Positions 26,487 through 35,824 of a DNA stretch of 64,000 nucleotides are shown piece by piece. A model generated the notes under the pieces. The model was not told where the DNA came from. It saw only the letters and a program-made list of their open reading frames with translations, and ran no database searches. The first letter of the stretch is position 1; the number at the start of each line of letters is the position of its first letter. Made by a program: the position numbers and the translations under genes. Source of the DNA: Phycisphaerales bacterium UBA5793 (lineage in GTDB: Bacteria; Planctomycetota; Phycisphaerae; Phycisphaerales; UBA5793); contig DIDT01000034.1 of NCBI GenBank assembly GCA_002418285.1, positions 1 to 64,000 of the forward strand, in the 5' to 3' direction.

Positions 26487-27716
26487 ATGACATTGTCCAA
26501 TCGAATTCGGCTTATCGCCAGGATTGCTTCACTCGGAACAGTCTCGATTGCTTTGCACGCGCTGGCGGCGGGCGATCCGGTCCATGGCAACTGGCCCAAG
26601 TGGCGCGGCCCGAATCAGAACGGCATTTCGACCGAAACCGGATGGGTCATCCAAGGCGCCGACAAGCCGCTCTGGACTGTGAAGGTCGGCATCGGGTACT
26701 CTGCGGTGGCGGTGCATGATGGTCGCGTATTCACAATGGGTTACGACGTCGATCGATCCGTGGACATGATCACGTGCATCAACGAAGACACCGGCGAGCA
26801 GGTGTGGAAGTACGAATACGCAGCGGATATCTGGAACAAGGGGCACGATGGCGGCACGCTTTCGACACCGACTGTGGACGGCGAACACCTCTACACGAAG
26901 AACCGCGAGGGCAAGTGCTACTGCTTTGAGGCCGCCACGGGCAAGGTGCTCTGGTACAAGGATCTGCAAGCTCTCTACGGCCCCCAGACGGGGCTGTGGG
27001 GCTTTGCCTCGGCGCCGTTGATCGTGGGTGATTCGGTGATCGTCGATGCCGGGATGACGATCGCACTAGACAAGACCACGGGCGACCTGTTGTGGAAGAC
27101 CAGGGACTACGGCCAGGGGTATTCAACGCCCATTGACTTCGCTTTTGGCGGTACGCGGCTCATTGCCGTGATGAACGCTTCCGGCCTGGTGATTCTCGAT
27201 GCCGGCAGCGGCGCTGAGCGCTTCGTGCACGAATGGAAGACGTTCAACGACATCAATGCTGCGACACCGATCATCATCGACGACCGGATCTTCATCTCGT
27301 CGGGCGCCAATCACGGCTGCGCCATGTTGCGGCTGCATGAGGATCGCCTCGAAGTTCTCTGGGAAAGCAAGGTGCTCAAGACGGCGATGAACGCAGCGGT
27401 GCTGTGGCAGAACAACCTCTACGGGTTCGATGACGGCGTTCTCAAGTGCGTCGATCTCGACGGCAACGAGAAGTGGATGGAGCGAGGTCTCGGCCTCGGC
27501 GCGATGAGTATCGCGGACGGCAGGATGATCATCATGGACAAAGCCGGCGCGCTGATTATCGCCGATGCGAATCCTGTTCGATACAACGAGATGTACCATG
27601 TGCAGGTGCTTGACGGCGGGAAGTTCTGGACCACGCCGATCCTCACCGGCGGGCGCGTCTACTGCCGCAACAGCCTGGGCGATCTTGTGTGTCGGGATCA
27701 TCGCGGCCCGGTTTGA
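26487..27716 (+). CDS. PQQ-like beta-propeller protein, tandem copy 3
   Basis: 409 residues from ATG at 26487 (GAGG nine bases upstream). The signal peptide ends near ALHALAAGD, then NWPKWRGPNQNGIS. Blades: ITCINEDTGEQVWKY, CYCFEAATGKVLWYK, TIALDKTTGDLLWKT, LVILDAGSGAERFVH and FDDGVLKCVDLDGNEKWMERG. The end, YCRNSLGDLVCRDHRGPV, matches copies 1 and 2. It sits just upstream of the TonB-dependent receptor, with 91 bases between, and is probably in the same transcript. The same cautions on cofactor apply. Confidence 0.8.
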   Translation: MTLSNRIRLIARIASLGTVSIALHALAAGDPVHGNWPKWRGPNQNGISTETGWVIQGADKPLWTVKVGIGYSAVAVHDGRVFTMGYDVDRSVDMITCINEDTGEQVWKYEYAADIWNKGHDGGTLSTPTVDGEHLYTKNREGKCYCFEAATGKVLWYKDLQALYGPQTGLWGFASAPLIVGDSVIVDAGMTIALDKTTGDLLWKTRDYGQGYSTPIDFAFGGTRLIAVMNASGLVILDAGSGAERFVHEWKTFNDINAATPIIIDDRIFISSGANHGCAMLRLHEDRLEVLWESKVLKTAMNAAVLWQNNLYGFDDGVLKCVDLDGNEKWMERGLGLGAMSIADGRMIIMDKAGALIIADANPVRYNEMYHVQVLDGGKFWTTPILTGGRVYCRNSLGDLVCRDHRGPV

Positions 27717-27807
27717 TTGGTGATACGGTTGGCTCCCCGGTTCTGCGGCGAGATGGTTGTGGCGCTTCGCCGCTTGACAGACTTACTTTCAATTCCAAAG
27801 GATCATC

Positions 27808-30012
27808 ATGACGGAGCGTCTCGTATTTGCAGCCATGTTTGCAACTGGCGTCTCGTTTGTTTCCATGGCCCGAGCTCAGGACGCGCCTGCGGATGTCCCG
27901 CCTGCTGATCAGAGTAGCGAATCCACCTCACCGTCGGATGAATCGAAGCCGGGGCCGAGCGAAACTCCGCCGCAGCCGGTCAAGCAGTATGAGCCCGTCA
28001 TTGTCACGGCCAGGAAGTGGGCGGAACTGGCGCAAGACGTGCCGGGAAGCGTCGACGTGCTGCCCGAGTCGTTCATCACGGATTCGGGCATTCGTTCGAT
28101 GCGCGACGCTTCATTCTTCGTTCCGAACCTGTTCATCAATGAATTCTCGTCGCGGCGACTGACCTTTCCGACGATCCGCGGTATTGGCTCAGGCATCGGC
28201 GATCCGGCAGTCACAACGTACATCGACGGCGTGCCGCAACTGACCAACAACAGTACGAACATACCGCTCATCGGCGTGGATCGCATCGAGTTTCTGCGCG
28301 GACCGCAGGGTACGCTCTACGGCCGCAACTCGCTCGGCGGCGTGATGAACATCATCACGAAGCGACCGGGCAATGAGCCCGCATTCCGCATCGGCGGCAC
28401 CTACGGCAACTACAACTTCCAGGAGTATCAAGGTTCCGCGAACGTTCCCCTCGTCGAAGACGAATTGTTCCTGAGCCTGGACGGCCTGTACTCGAAGCGC
28501 GATGGGTACACGGAGAATCTGGCGACCGGCCATGACGTGGACTTCCGCGAGTCGTATTTCGGACGCGGGCAGGTGCTCTGGACGCCGAGCGAACAGTCGG
28601 AGTTTCGCCTGACATTTTTCGGCGAGACTTCACGCGACGGCGGATTTGTGCTTTCTGAACTCAACGCCCTGCGTCACAACCCGAATCAGATCAATCAGGA
28701 CTACGAAGGGATTGCAAATCGCGACCAGTACGGGACGGCGTTGACGTGGAACTACTACGGCGAGGAGATTGACTTCGTTTCCATCAGCGCGTTCCAGGAC
28801 TGGGACGTTCACGAAACGTCTGACTTTGACTTCTCCATCATCGACGGCATTCGTCGGCGCACCGAGGAATCGCAGTCGTACTTCAGCCAGGAGTTTCGCG
28901 TCTCTTCGTCCGCGGATCGCAATGTACCGATCGGCGACGGCGCCGAGTTGAAGTGGCTGGCCGGGCTGAGTTTCTTTGTTGCCGATTCGGACCGGCTCGC
29001 GGCGAACAACTTCCGCCCGGGCGGAGCGGGCATCCTGTTCCCACCGAGCCAGGTTGGTCTCGACACGCAATTCGGCAACTTCGATGACTTCAGCATTGCA
29101 GGATTCGGCCAGGCGACGCTCGTGCTTGACCAGCTCGACCTCACCGCGGGGCTGCGGTACGACTACGAGCACAAGGAAGCCACGGTCAACCACACCTTTG
29201 AAACCATGGGATTCACGGCGCTGTCCACGACCACGAGTCTGGATCGAGACTTCGATCAGGTGGTGCCAAAGTTCAGCGCCGCCTACCACTTCGCCGACAA
29301 CGTGATGGCGTACGGATCAGCGGCGATGGGATTCAAGGCCGGCGGCTTTAATCTCAACGCGCCAATGAACCGGCTGCCGTTCGATCAGGAAACGAGTTGG
29401 ACCTATGAGACGGGGCTCAAGACCTCTTTCTTCGACAACCGGCTGAGTGTCAATGCTTCGGCGTTCTATATCGACTGGGACGATCTTCAACTCTCACTGT
29501 TCGATCCGATGGCCGGCGGGTACATCGACAACGCCGCGGCGGCGACCAGCAAGGGCTTTGAACTGGAGTTCAACCTCAAGCCGGGTGAAGGCTGGGACCT
29601 CTTTGCGGGGCTCGGCTACACCGACGCTCAGTTTGAGCACTTCATTGATCCATACGGTACGGACGTGAGCGGTCGCAAACTCGCTTTTGTTCCGGATCGA
29701 ACGTGGAATCTGGGCGCTCAGTACACGGGACAGATCAACAACAGCACCTCATGGTACGTGCGAGGTGAGTATGTCGGCGTGGGCACCTACTATTACGACG
29801 CCGGGAACCGGGCGAGCGAGCAGTTCGAACTTGCGAACTTCCGTCTGGGTGTGCGAAGCCGCAACGTGAGTGTGGAGGGTTGGATTCGCAACGCGTTCGA
29901 CCAGGATTATGTGCTGGTCGCGTTTCAGCCCAGTCCCGTGGATCCGAGCGTGTTCGTCGGTGAGAGCGGCGCTCCACAGACGATTGGAATCACGGTGAAT
30001 ATCACGTTCTAG
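27808..30012 (+). CDS. TonB-dependent outer-membrane receptor
   Basis: 734 residues, normal for the family. Signal peptide (MTERLVFAAMFATGVSFVSMARAQ), a Pro/Ser-rich stretch, then a TonB-box-like segment (EPVIVTARKWAE). The plug domain follows (GSVDVLPESFI, RGIGSGIGDPAVTTYIDGVPQ, IEFLRGPQGTLYGRNSLGGVMNIITKRPG) and then a 22-strand barrel ending in an aromatic residue (GITVNITF). The plug sequence most resembles receptors for organic substrates rather than classical siderophore receptors, but that is a weak inference. Energised by the ExbB-ExbD-TonB set at 21933-23846. The neighbouring propeller proteins, DUF3311 and symporter suggest that the substrate is an organic compound then taken up across the inner membrane. 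Confidence 0.92.
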   Translation: MTERLVFAAMFATGVSFVSMARAQDAPADVPPADQSSESTSPSDESKPGPSETPPQPVKQYEPVIVTARKWAELAQDVPGSVDVLPESFITDSGIRSMRDASFFVPNLFINEFSSRRLTFPTIRGIGSGIGDPAVTTYIDGVPQLTNNSTNIPLIGVDRIEFLRGPQGTLYGRNSLGGVMNIITKRPGNEPAFRIGGTYGNYNFQEYQGSANVPLVEDELFLSLDGLYSKRDGYTENLATGHDVDFRESYFGRGQVLWTPSEQSEFRLTFFGETSRDGGFVLSELNALRHNPNQINQDYEGIANRDQYGTALTWNYYGEEIDFVSISAFQDWDVHETSDFDFSIIDGIRRRTEESQSYFSQEFRVSSSADRNVPIGDGAELKWLAGLSFFVADSDRLAANNFRPGGAGILFPPSQVGLDTQFGNFDDFSIAGFGQATLVLDQLDLTAGLRYDYEHKEATVNHTFETMGFTALSTTTSLDRDFDQVVPKFSAAYHFADNVMAYGSAAMGFKAGGFNLNAPMNRLPFDQETSWTYETGLKTSFFDNRLSVNASAFYIDWDDLQLSLFDPMAGGYIDNAAAATSKGFELEFNLKPGEGWDLFAGLGYTDAQFEHFIDPYGTDVSGRKLAFVPDRTWNLGAQYTGQINNSTSWYVRGEYVGVGTYYYDAGNRASEQFELANFRLGVRSRNVSVEGWIRNAFDQDYVLVAFQPSPVDPSVFVGESGAPQTIGITVNITF

Positions 30013-30068
30013 TCGGCAGGCGCCAGGCGGCCGTTTCAAACGGAACGACAGAGAGATCGAGGATGGCC

Positions 30069-32333
30069 ATGCAGTTCAGACTATCGAAACAGCCGATCAT
30101 GACGATGATTCGACATGCCCTCGTTGCCGCGAGCCTCGCTGCAGGCATGGCGCACGCGGGAGACTGGCCCAGTTGGCGAGGTCCGAAACAGAACGGCACG
30201 TCGGGCGAGACCGGATTGCCGTCGCAGATCAGTCTTGCCGCGCCGGTGCTGGCGTGGACCTATCCCATCGCCAGTCGCGGCACACCCGTGGTTTTCGAAG
30301 GTCACGTCTACACGCTGTGCTACGAGGGAACCGGTCCGGATCTCCAGGAAATCCTGCTTTGCCTCGACGAGAAGACCGGGCAGAAGATCTGGGAACGTCG
30401 CGCCAACGACTTCATCAGCGACATCGTCTACAACCGCTACGCGATCTGCTCTCCGACTGTTGATACTGAGACGGGCAACGTTTACTGGACGACGCATGCG
30501 GGCTTGTTCTCGTGCTACAACCGCAACGGCAAGCTGCTCTGGCAACACTCGATGATGGAGGAGTTTGGCCGAACGACGTATCCCAACGGCCGCACGACGG
30601 CGCCGGCGATTGATGATGACCTCGTCATCGTGCACGGCATGACCTCCGCGTGGGGCAAGAACGGACCGACGCGCAATCGCTTCCACGCGTTTGACAAACG
30701 CACGGGCGAACTGGTGTGGACCGCCACCCCCAATGGAATCCCGAAAGACAATCCATTCTCGTTCCCGGTCTTCGAATGGCGTGACGGCAAGCGGCTGCTC
30801 TACGCCGGCACGGCGGAGGGTTGCGTGGCGTGCATCGACTCAAAGACCGGCGATCTGATCTGGAGAATGCCCATCACGGTCGGCGGCGTCTGCGCTTCGA
30901 CTTTGCTTTATGGCGACACGCTCATCGCGGTGCACGGCACAGAGAATCTCGACTCATCGGAGTCCGGTCGCATGCTGGCGATCAAACTCGGCGCCGAACC
31001 CGAGGCGGGAACGCCTGGCCCGGTTGAAATCGGCAAGGAGCACGAAGCCTGGCGCAATGGCGTCGAGTCGTTCAGCAGTTCACCCGTGCTCGTTGGCAAT
31101 CGCGTCTACGTGACGAACACGACCGGCGAACTGCAGGCGGTGGATGCCGACACCGGGCATGTCCTGTGGTCGGAGAAGCTCGCGGCGACGCAGATCCACG
31201 CTTCGCCGGCAGCGGGTGATGGCAAATTGTACGTGCCCATGGCCAACGGCCTGTTCTACGTCATCAAGCCGACCGACGCCGGACCACAGGAGCTTTCCAA
31301 GATCCAACTGCAGGGCGATTGCCTCGGCGCACCGGCGATTGCCAACGGGTGCGTTTACGTCCACACAACGGAGCGCCTGTACTGTTTCCGCGGCACCGGG
31401 TCGCTCCAGGCGACCAAGATCATCCAGGCGTCAGAACTTCAGCCCATGCGTGGGGAAGCAAGTCGGATGCTGATCATGCCGGCTGATCTGACAGTGACGC
31501 CCGGCCAGGAAGTGCCGTTTACAGCGAGAGTGGTTGACGAGCATGGACTCGTCGTCGAGGCTCATCGCGGCGGAATCCAGTGGGATTTGAATCCCAAAGT
31601 CGGCGTCAGCGCTGGACCCAATGGGGAACTGATCGTCGCCGACAACGCCAAGCCCGGCGCAGCGGAGATCGAGGGCGAGTTCAACGGCTTCAAATCGACG
31701 ATTCGGCTGCGCATTGTGCCACGTTTGGAATTCCAGGAAGACTTTGAATCGACAGCGCTCTCACAGTCGCGAGAGGGAACGGATTACAACTCATTCGCGT
31801 TTCCACCGGGTCAGTGGTTTGCCGGTCGCATGCACTGGGAAGTCGTTGAGAAGGACGGCGGCAAGGTGCTGGCGCAGACCATTGACAATCCGATCTTCCA
31901 GCGGACACAGACGCTCATCGGAAACCCGGAAAGCCACAACTACACGATGCAGGTCGACATCATGTCCGACGGGAATCGCCGGCTCATGTCGTCCGCGGGC
32001 GTGATCAACCAGCGCTACCTGATCCTGCTCAAAGGCAACTACCAGGAAATTGAGATCTCTTCGAACATGGAGCGCATCAAGGAATCGGCGCCGTTCAAGT
32101 GGAGACCGAACGTCTGGTATCGCCTCAAGACGCGCGTGGAGGGCCAGCCAGATGGCTCGAACATCGTCCAAGCCAAAGTGTGGGAGCGCGATCAGACCGA
32201 GCCGGCAGAGTGGACGATTGAAGTCGTTCACCAGCACGGCCACAGCGAAGGCGCGCCGGGCATCTATGGTTTTGTGCCCCAGAGCCGTTTCCGCGTGTAC
32301 CTCGACAATATCACCGTGACCGCCAACGACTGA
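30069..32333 (+). CDS. PQQ-like propeller protein with C-terminal beta-sandwich domain
   Basis: 754 residues. Of two close ATGs (30063, 30069) the second has GAGG at a proper six-base spacing. The signal peptide ends AAGMAHAG, then DWPSWRGPKQNGTSGETG. A propeller of about 400 residues has blades such as ILLCLDEKTGQKIWER, FHAFDKRTGELVWTA and LQAVDADTGHVLWSE. A short Ig-like stretch follows (LTVTPGQEVPFTARVVDEHG, residues ~480-550). The last ~200 residues are a jelly-roll-like domain (EDFESTALSQ, FPPGQWFAGRMHWEV, NVWYRLKTRVEG, FRVYLDNITVT) similar to carbohydrate- or surface-binding modules. This is larger than the tandem copies and may combine ligand binding with surface attachment. Confidence 0.78.
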   Translation: MQFRLSKQPIMTMIRHALVAASLAAGMAHAGDWPSWRGPKQNGTSGETGLPSQISLAAPVLAWTYPIASRGTPVVFEGHVYTLCYEGTGPDLQEILLCLDEKTGQKIWERRANDFISDIVYNRYAICSPTVDTETGNVYWTTHAGLFSCYNRNGKLLWQHSMMEEFGRTTYPNGRTTAPAIDDDLVIVHGMTSAWGKNGPTRNRFHAFDKRTGELVWTATPNGIPKDNPFSFPVFEWRDGKRLLYAGTAEGCVACIDSKTGDLIWRMPITVGGVCASTLLYGDTLIAVHGTENLDSSESGRMLAIKLGAEPEAGTPGPVEIGKEHEAWRNGVESFSSSPVLVGNRVYVTNTTGELQAVDADTGHVLWSEKLAATQIHASPAAGDGKLYVPMANGLFYVIKPTDAGPQELSKIQLQGDCLGAPAIANGCVYVHTTERLYCFRGTGSLQATKIIQASELQPMRGEASRMLIMPADLTVTPGQEVPFTARVVDEHGLVVEAHRGGIQWDLNPKVGVSAGPNGELIVADNAKPGAAEIEGEFNGFKSTIRLRIVPRLEFQEDFESTALSQSREGTDYNSFAFPPGQWFAGRMHWEVVEKDGGKVLAQTIDNPIFQRTQTLIGNPESHNYTMQVDIMSDGNRRLMSSAGVINQRYLILLKGNYQEIEISSNMERIKESAPFKWRPNVWYRLKTRVEGQPDGSNIVQAKVWERDQTEPAEWTIEVVHQHGHSEGAPGIYGFVPQSRFRVYLDNITVTAND

Positions 32334-32350
32334 AACGATTGGATACTGCA

Positions 32351-33928
32351 ATGCATTCGCGTTCAATGACACTTCTCGGGCTCGCAGCCACGCTCCTGAC
32401 AACCGCGACCGCCTGCGCGCAGGACTGGCCCATGTGGGGCGGCAGCATCTCTCGCAACATGGTGTCGAATGTCACGGGCCTGCCCACCGAGTTCGATGCC
32501 GGCGAGTTCATCGGCGCGTCGGACCAGATCGACGTCTCGACCACGCACAATATCAAATGGATCGCCAAGCTCGGGTCGCAGGCGTATGGCAATCCCACCA
32601 TAGCCAACGGACGGGTGTACGTGGGAACCAACAACGATTCGCCACGAGACCCCAAGTTCAAGGGTGATCGCAGCGTGCTGTATTGCTTCGACGAAGCGAC
32701 CGGCGACATGATCTGGATGCTCAACTGCCCCAAACTGGGTACGGGGAAGGTGAGCGACTGGGAGTATCTCGGGATCTGCTCTTCACCGACGATCGACGGC
32801 GACCGCGTGTACCTCGTGACGAATCTCTGCGAGGTCATCTGCCTGGATGTGAACGGCATGGCCAACGGCAACGACGGGCCGTTCATGGATGAGGGCCAGC
32901 ACATGGCCGGACGTGGCAACCCGCCAATGGAGGTGGGAAGCAAGGATGCTGACATCATCTGGACGCTCAACATGATCGACGAGTGCGGCGTGTTCCCGCA
33001 CAACATCACGTCGAGCAGTGTGCTGGTGGTCGGCGACCATCTGTGGGTGACGACGTCCAATGGAGTGGACTACGGCCACGTTGAAACGCCTTCCCCCATG
33101 GCGCCGAGTCTGATCCTCGTGGACAAGAACACGGGAGCGCTGATTGCCGAGGAAGCCTCAGGACTGAGTCAGCGCATCTTCCACTGCAACTGGAGTTCGC
33201 CAGCGTATCTCAAGACGGACAGCACGCAATTGTGCGTCTTTGGCGGCCCCGATGGCTGGTGCTACGGATTCTCGCCGGTGCCGACGACGGATGCGGACGG
33301 CTACCCGATTCTCAACGAAGTTTTCCGGTTCGATTGCAATCCGCCGGAGTACCGCATGCGGGATGGCAAGAAGATCAAGTACGCCACGCGGGCCGGTCCG
33401 AGCGAGGTGCTTGCGACTCCGATCGTGTACAAGAACCGCGTCTATGCCGCGATCGGTCAGGATCCGGAGCACGGCGAGGGGGCGGGCAACCTCGTGTGTT
33501 TCGACCCCACGAAGACGGGCGACATCACGCAGGGCGCGAAGATCTGGTCCTATCAGAAGATCGCGCGATCGATTTCGACGCTTGCGATTCACGAAGGACT
33601 CGTGTTTGCCGCAGACTTTTCCGGTTTCGTCTACTGCCTTGATGCCGAGACAGGCCACGAGTACTGGGTGCACGACACCAAGGGACACATCTGGGCGTCG
33701 CCCTGCGTGGCCGACGGCAAGGTCTACATCGGCAATGAAGACGGGTACATGACGATCCTCGCAGCCGCGAAAGAGCACAAGCTGATCAACGAAATCGACA
33801 TGAAGTCGCCGATCTACTCATCCGCGGTGGCGGCCAACGGGACGCTCTATGTGGCGACGCACACGCATCTTTTTGCGATCGCGGCCAAGCCCGACGATGC
33901 GAGCGGCGCCGAGGGTCGAACCCAGTGA
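32351..33928 (+). CDS. PQQ-like beta-propeller protein, 525 residues
   Basis: ATG at 32351 is chosen; a TTG four codons upstream is less likely. The signal peptide ends TATACAQ, followed by DWPMWGGSISRNMVS rather than the usual WRGP motif. Blades include LYCFDEATGDMIWML, VICLDVNGMANGNDG, LILVDKNTGALIAEE, LVCFDPTKTGDITQG, VYCLDAETGHEYWVHD and the late AIAAKPDD. Longer loops than in the tandem copies contain HMAGRGNPPMEVGSKDADIIW, so it is a distinct subfamily. Its stop overlaps the GTG start of the DUF3311 gene (GTGA), which links it to the symporter genes. Confidence 0.78.
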   Translation: MHSRSMTLLGLAATLLTTATACAQDWPMWGGSISRNMVSNVTGLPTEFDAGEFIGASDQIDVSTTHNIKWIAKLGSQAYGNPTIANGRVYVGTNNDSPRDPKFKGDRSVLYCFDEATGDMIWMLNCPKLGTGKVSDWEYLGICSSPTIDGDRVYLVTNLCEVICLDVNGMANGNDGPFMDEGQHMAGRGNPPMEVGSKDADIIWTLNMIDECGVFPHNITSSSVLVVGDHLWVTTSNGVDYGHVETPSPMAPSLILVDKNTGALIAEEASGLSQRIFHCNWSSPAYLKTDSTQLCVFGGPDGWCYGFSPVPTTDADGYPILNEVFRFDCNPPEYRMRDGKKIKYATRAGPSEVLATPIVYKNRVYAAIGQDPEHGEGAGNLVCFDPTKTGDITQGAKIWSYQKIARSISTLAIHEGLVFAADFSGFVYCLDAETGHEYWVHDTKGHIWASPCVADGKVYIGNEDGYMTILAAAKEHKLINEIDMKSPIYSSAVAANGTLYVATHTHLFAIAAKPDDASGAEGRTQ

Positions 33929-34194
33929 GTTCGCCGCGCCACTCGACAGCCTGGTGGGTCATCTGGATTTGCGCGGCTGTACTGTTTGTCGTTCACCAGG
34001 ACTTCTGGTACTGGAATGATCGCAGTTTGATCTTCGGGTTTCTGCCGATCGGGCTGGCCTATCACGTGGGTTTCTCGGTTGCGGCCGCCGTGCTCTGGTT
34101 GCTGGCCGTCACGTTCGCCTGGCCAACGCATATCGAAGAGTGGGCAGATCGGAACGATGCCGCCTCCCTACCGCGATCGGAGGGGCGCGAATGA
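33925..34194 (+). CDS. DUF3311 family small membrane protein (symporter partner)
   Basis: 89 residues with GTG start at 33925 overlapping the previous stop. Two hydrophobic segments (WVIWICAAVLFVV and LPIGLAYHVGFSVAAAVLWLLAV) flank WYWNDRSLIFG. Small DUF3311 proteins are typically encoded directly before sodium:solute symporters, as here, where ATGA overlaps the next start. The likely role is an accessory subunit of the symporter in the inner membrane. Confidence 0.75.
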   Translation: MSSPRHSTAWWVIWICAAVLFVVHQDFWYWNDRSLIFGFLPIGLAYHVGFSVAAAVLWLLAVTFAWPTHIEEWADRNDAASLPRSEGRE

Positions 34195-35819
34195 TTCTCA
34201 CTTTCGCGCAAACGTCGCTGATTCCGCTGTGGATCATCATTGGCTACCTCGCCCTGTTGCTTGGCCTCGGCGTGATTTCCAGCAGGTTCTTCAAGGGCAC
34301 CGCCGCGGACTATTTTGTCGTTTCGCGCTCCGTGGGCTCGTTTCTGCTCCTCATGAGCGTGTTCGGCACGACCATGACTGGGTTCGCCCTGGTCGGGTCA
34401 ACCGGTGAGGCGTTTGCCAAAGGCGTCGGCGTCTACGGACTCATGGCCTCTTGGAGCGGGCTTGTCCACTCCGGCGTGTTTTTCCTCGTCGGGATCCGCC
34501 TTTGGGCCGTGGGCAAGCGAAACGGATACATGACGCAATGCGAGTACTTCAGCGATCGTTTCGAATCGCGGTCACTCGGGTACCTTCTTTTCGCCATCCT
34601 CGTGCTGCTGTTGATTCCGTATCTACTCGTCGGCGTCATCGCGTCGGGCCGATTCCTGCAGGCCACGACTGCGGGCATGTTCCCCGAGACGTTCGCGATG
34701 ACGCTCCCCAACGGCAATCCCCACCCGCTGACCGGCTCGCTGCCGCTGTGGCTCGGATCGCTTGTTGTGTGCGGCGTGGTGCTGGGATACGTCTTCTTCG
34801 GTGGTCTGCGCGGCGCGGTATGGGCGAACACGTTTCAGACCATCGTGTTCATGGTCACCGGCGTGATCGCTTTCTATCTGATCGCCCAGAAGTTCGGTGG
34901 CCTGCAAGCGGCCACGGCGAAACTGCTCGCCTCCGAGAACGCCGAGCGTGCGGCGCGCGGTTCGCAGATGGGTCCCCTGCAGTTTTTCACGTATTGCTTC
35001 GTGCCATTGTCGGTCGGGATGTTTCCCCATCTCTTCCAGCACTGGCTGACGGCTCGCAGCGCCAAGAGCTTCCGCCTGACTGTGGTCGCACACCCGATCT
35101 TCATCGCCGTCGTTTGGGTGCCGTGCATCCTCATTGGCGTGTGGGCGGCGGGCCTGTTTGCGGATGGCGGGCTGCGTCTGCCGAAGAATCCGGACGGCAC
35201 GCCGATTTCCAACGCCGTTCTGGGGGCGATGATCAACCAGCTCGTGCACTCGAATGTGCTCAGCGGGCTCGTCGGCGCCGGCGTGCTCGCGGCGATCATG
35301 TCTTCGCTTGACTCCCAGTTCGTTTGTCTCGGGACGATGTTTACCAATGACATCGTCATCCGGTTGGCGGGGCGCGATCGCCTTACCGACACCCAGAAGA
35401 TCTGGATCAGCCGGGCGTTCATTCTCACGATTGTGGGGGTCACCTACGGGCTCGCCGTCTACATGATGGGCGACGATCGACGCTCGCAGAGTGTGTTCGC
35501 GCTGGGTGTCTGGTGCTTCTCAGGCTTTGCAGCGCTTTTCCCACTGGTGTTTGCGGCGGTGTACTGGCGGCGGACGACCAAGGCCGGCGCGCTCGCCTGC
35601 GTTCTCGTCACGACGGTGGTCTGGTCCGTGCTGTTCTACCGCGACATCTTCGCTGAGAAAGCGCCCGGCTCGGAAGAAGAGAAGCTGATCTTCGGCATGA
35701 TGCCGGTGGCGATCATCTTCGCCGCCTCAGCCGTCACGCTCGTTGTCGTCTCGCTGATCACCAGGCCGCTGTCGACCGCCACGATTAACAAGTTCTTTGA
35801 CCCTCTCGAGACCAACTGA
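34191..35819 (+). CDS. Sodium:solute symporter (SSS family)
   Basis: 542 residues, ATG at 34191 overlapping the DUF3311 stop by four bases. About 13 membrane segments. Family features: FGTTMTGFALVGSTGEAFAKG early, YMTQCEYFSDRF and ARSAKSFRLTVVAHP in loops, and VLAAIMSSLDSQFVCLGTMFTNDIV, the conserved helix that in this family lies near the sodium site. It imports an organic solute with sodium across the inner membrane; the substrate class cannot be read from sequence. The position after the TonB-dependent receptor and before the carboxylate-reducing enzymes suggests an organic acid or a related compound. Confidence 0.9.
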   Translation: MILTFAQTSLIPLWIIIGYLALLLGLGVISSRFFKGTAADYFVVSRSVGSFLLLMSVFGTTMTGFALVGSTGEAFAKGVGVYGLMASWSGLVHSGVFFLVGIRLWAVGKRNGYMTQCEYFSDRFESRSLGYLLFAILVLLLIPYLLVGVIASGRFLQATTAGMFPETFAMTLPNGNPHPLTGSLPLWLGSLVVCGVVLGYVFFGGLRGAVWANTFQTIVFMVTGVIAFYLIAQKFGGLQAATAKLLASENAERAARGSQMGPLQFFTYCFVPLSVGMFPHLFQHWLTARSAKSFRLTVVAHPIFIAVVWVPCILIGVWAAGLFADGGLRLPKNPDGTPISNAVLGAMINQLVHSNVLSGLVGAGVLAAIMSSLDSQFVCLGTMFTNDIVIRLAGRDRLTDTQKIWISRAFILTIVGVTYGLAVYMMGDDRRSQSVFALGVWCFSGFAALFPLVFAAVYWRRTTKAGALACVLVTTVVWSVLFYRDIFAEKAPGSEEEKLIFGMMPVAIIFAASAVTLVVVSLITRPLSTATINKFFDPLETN

Positions 35820-35824
35820 ACGTG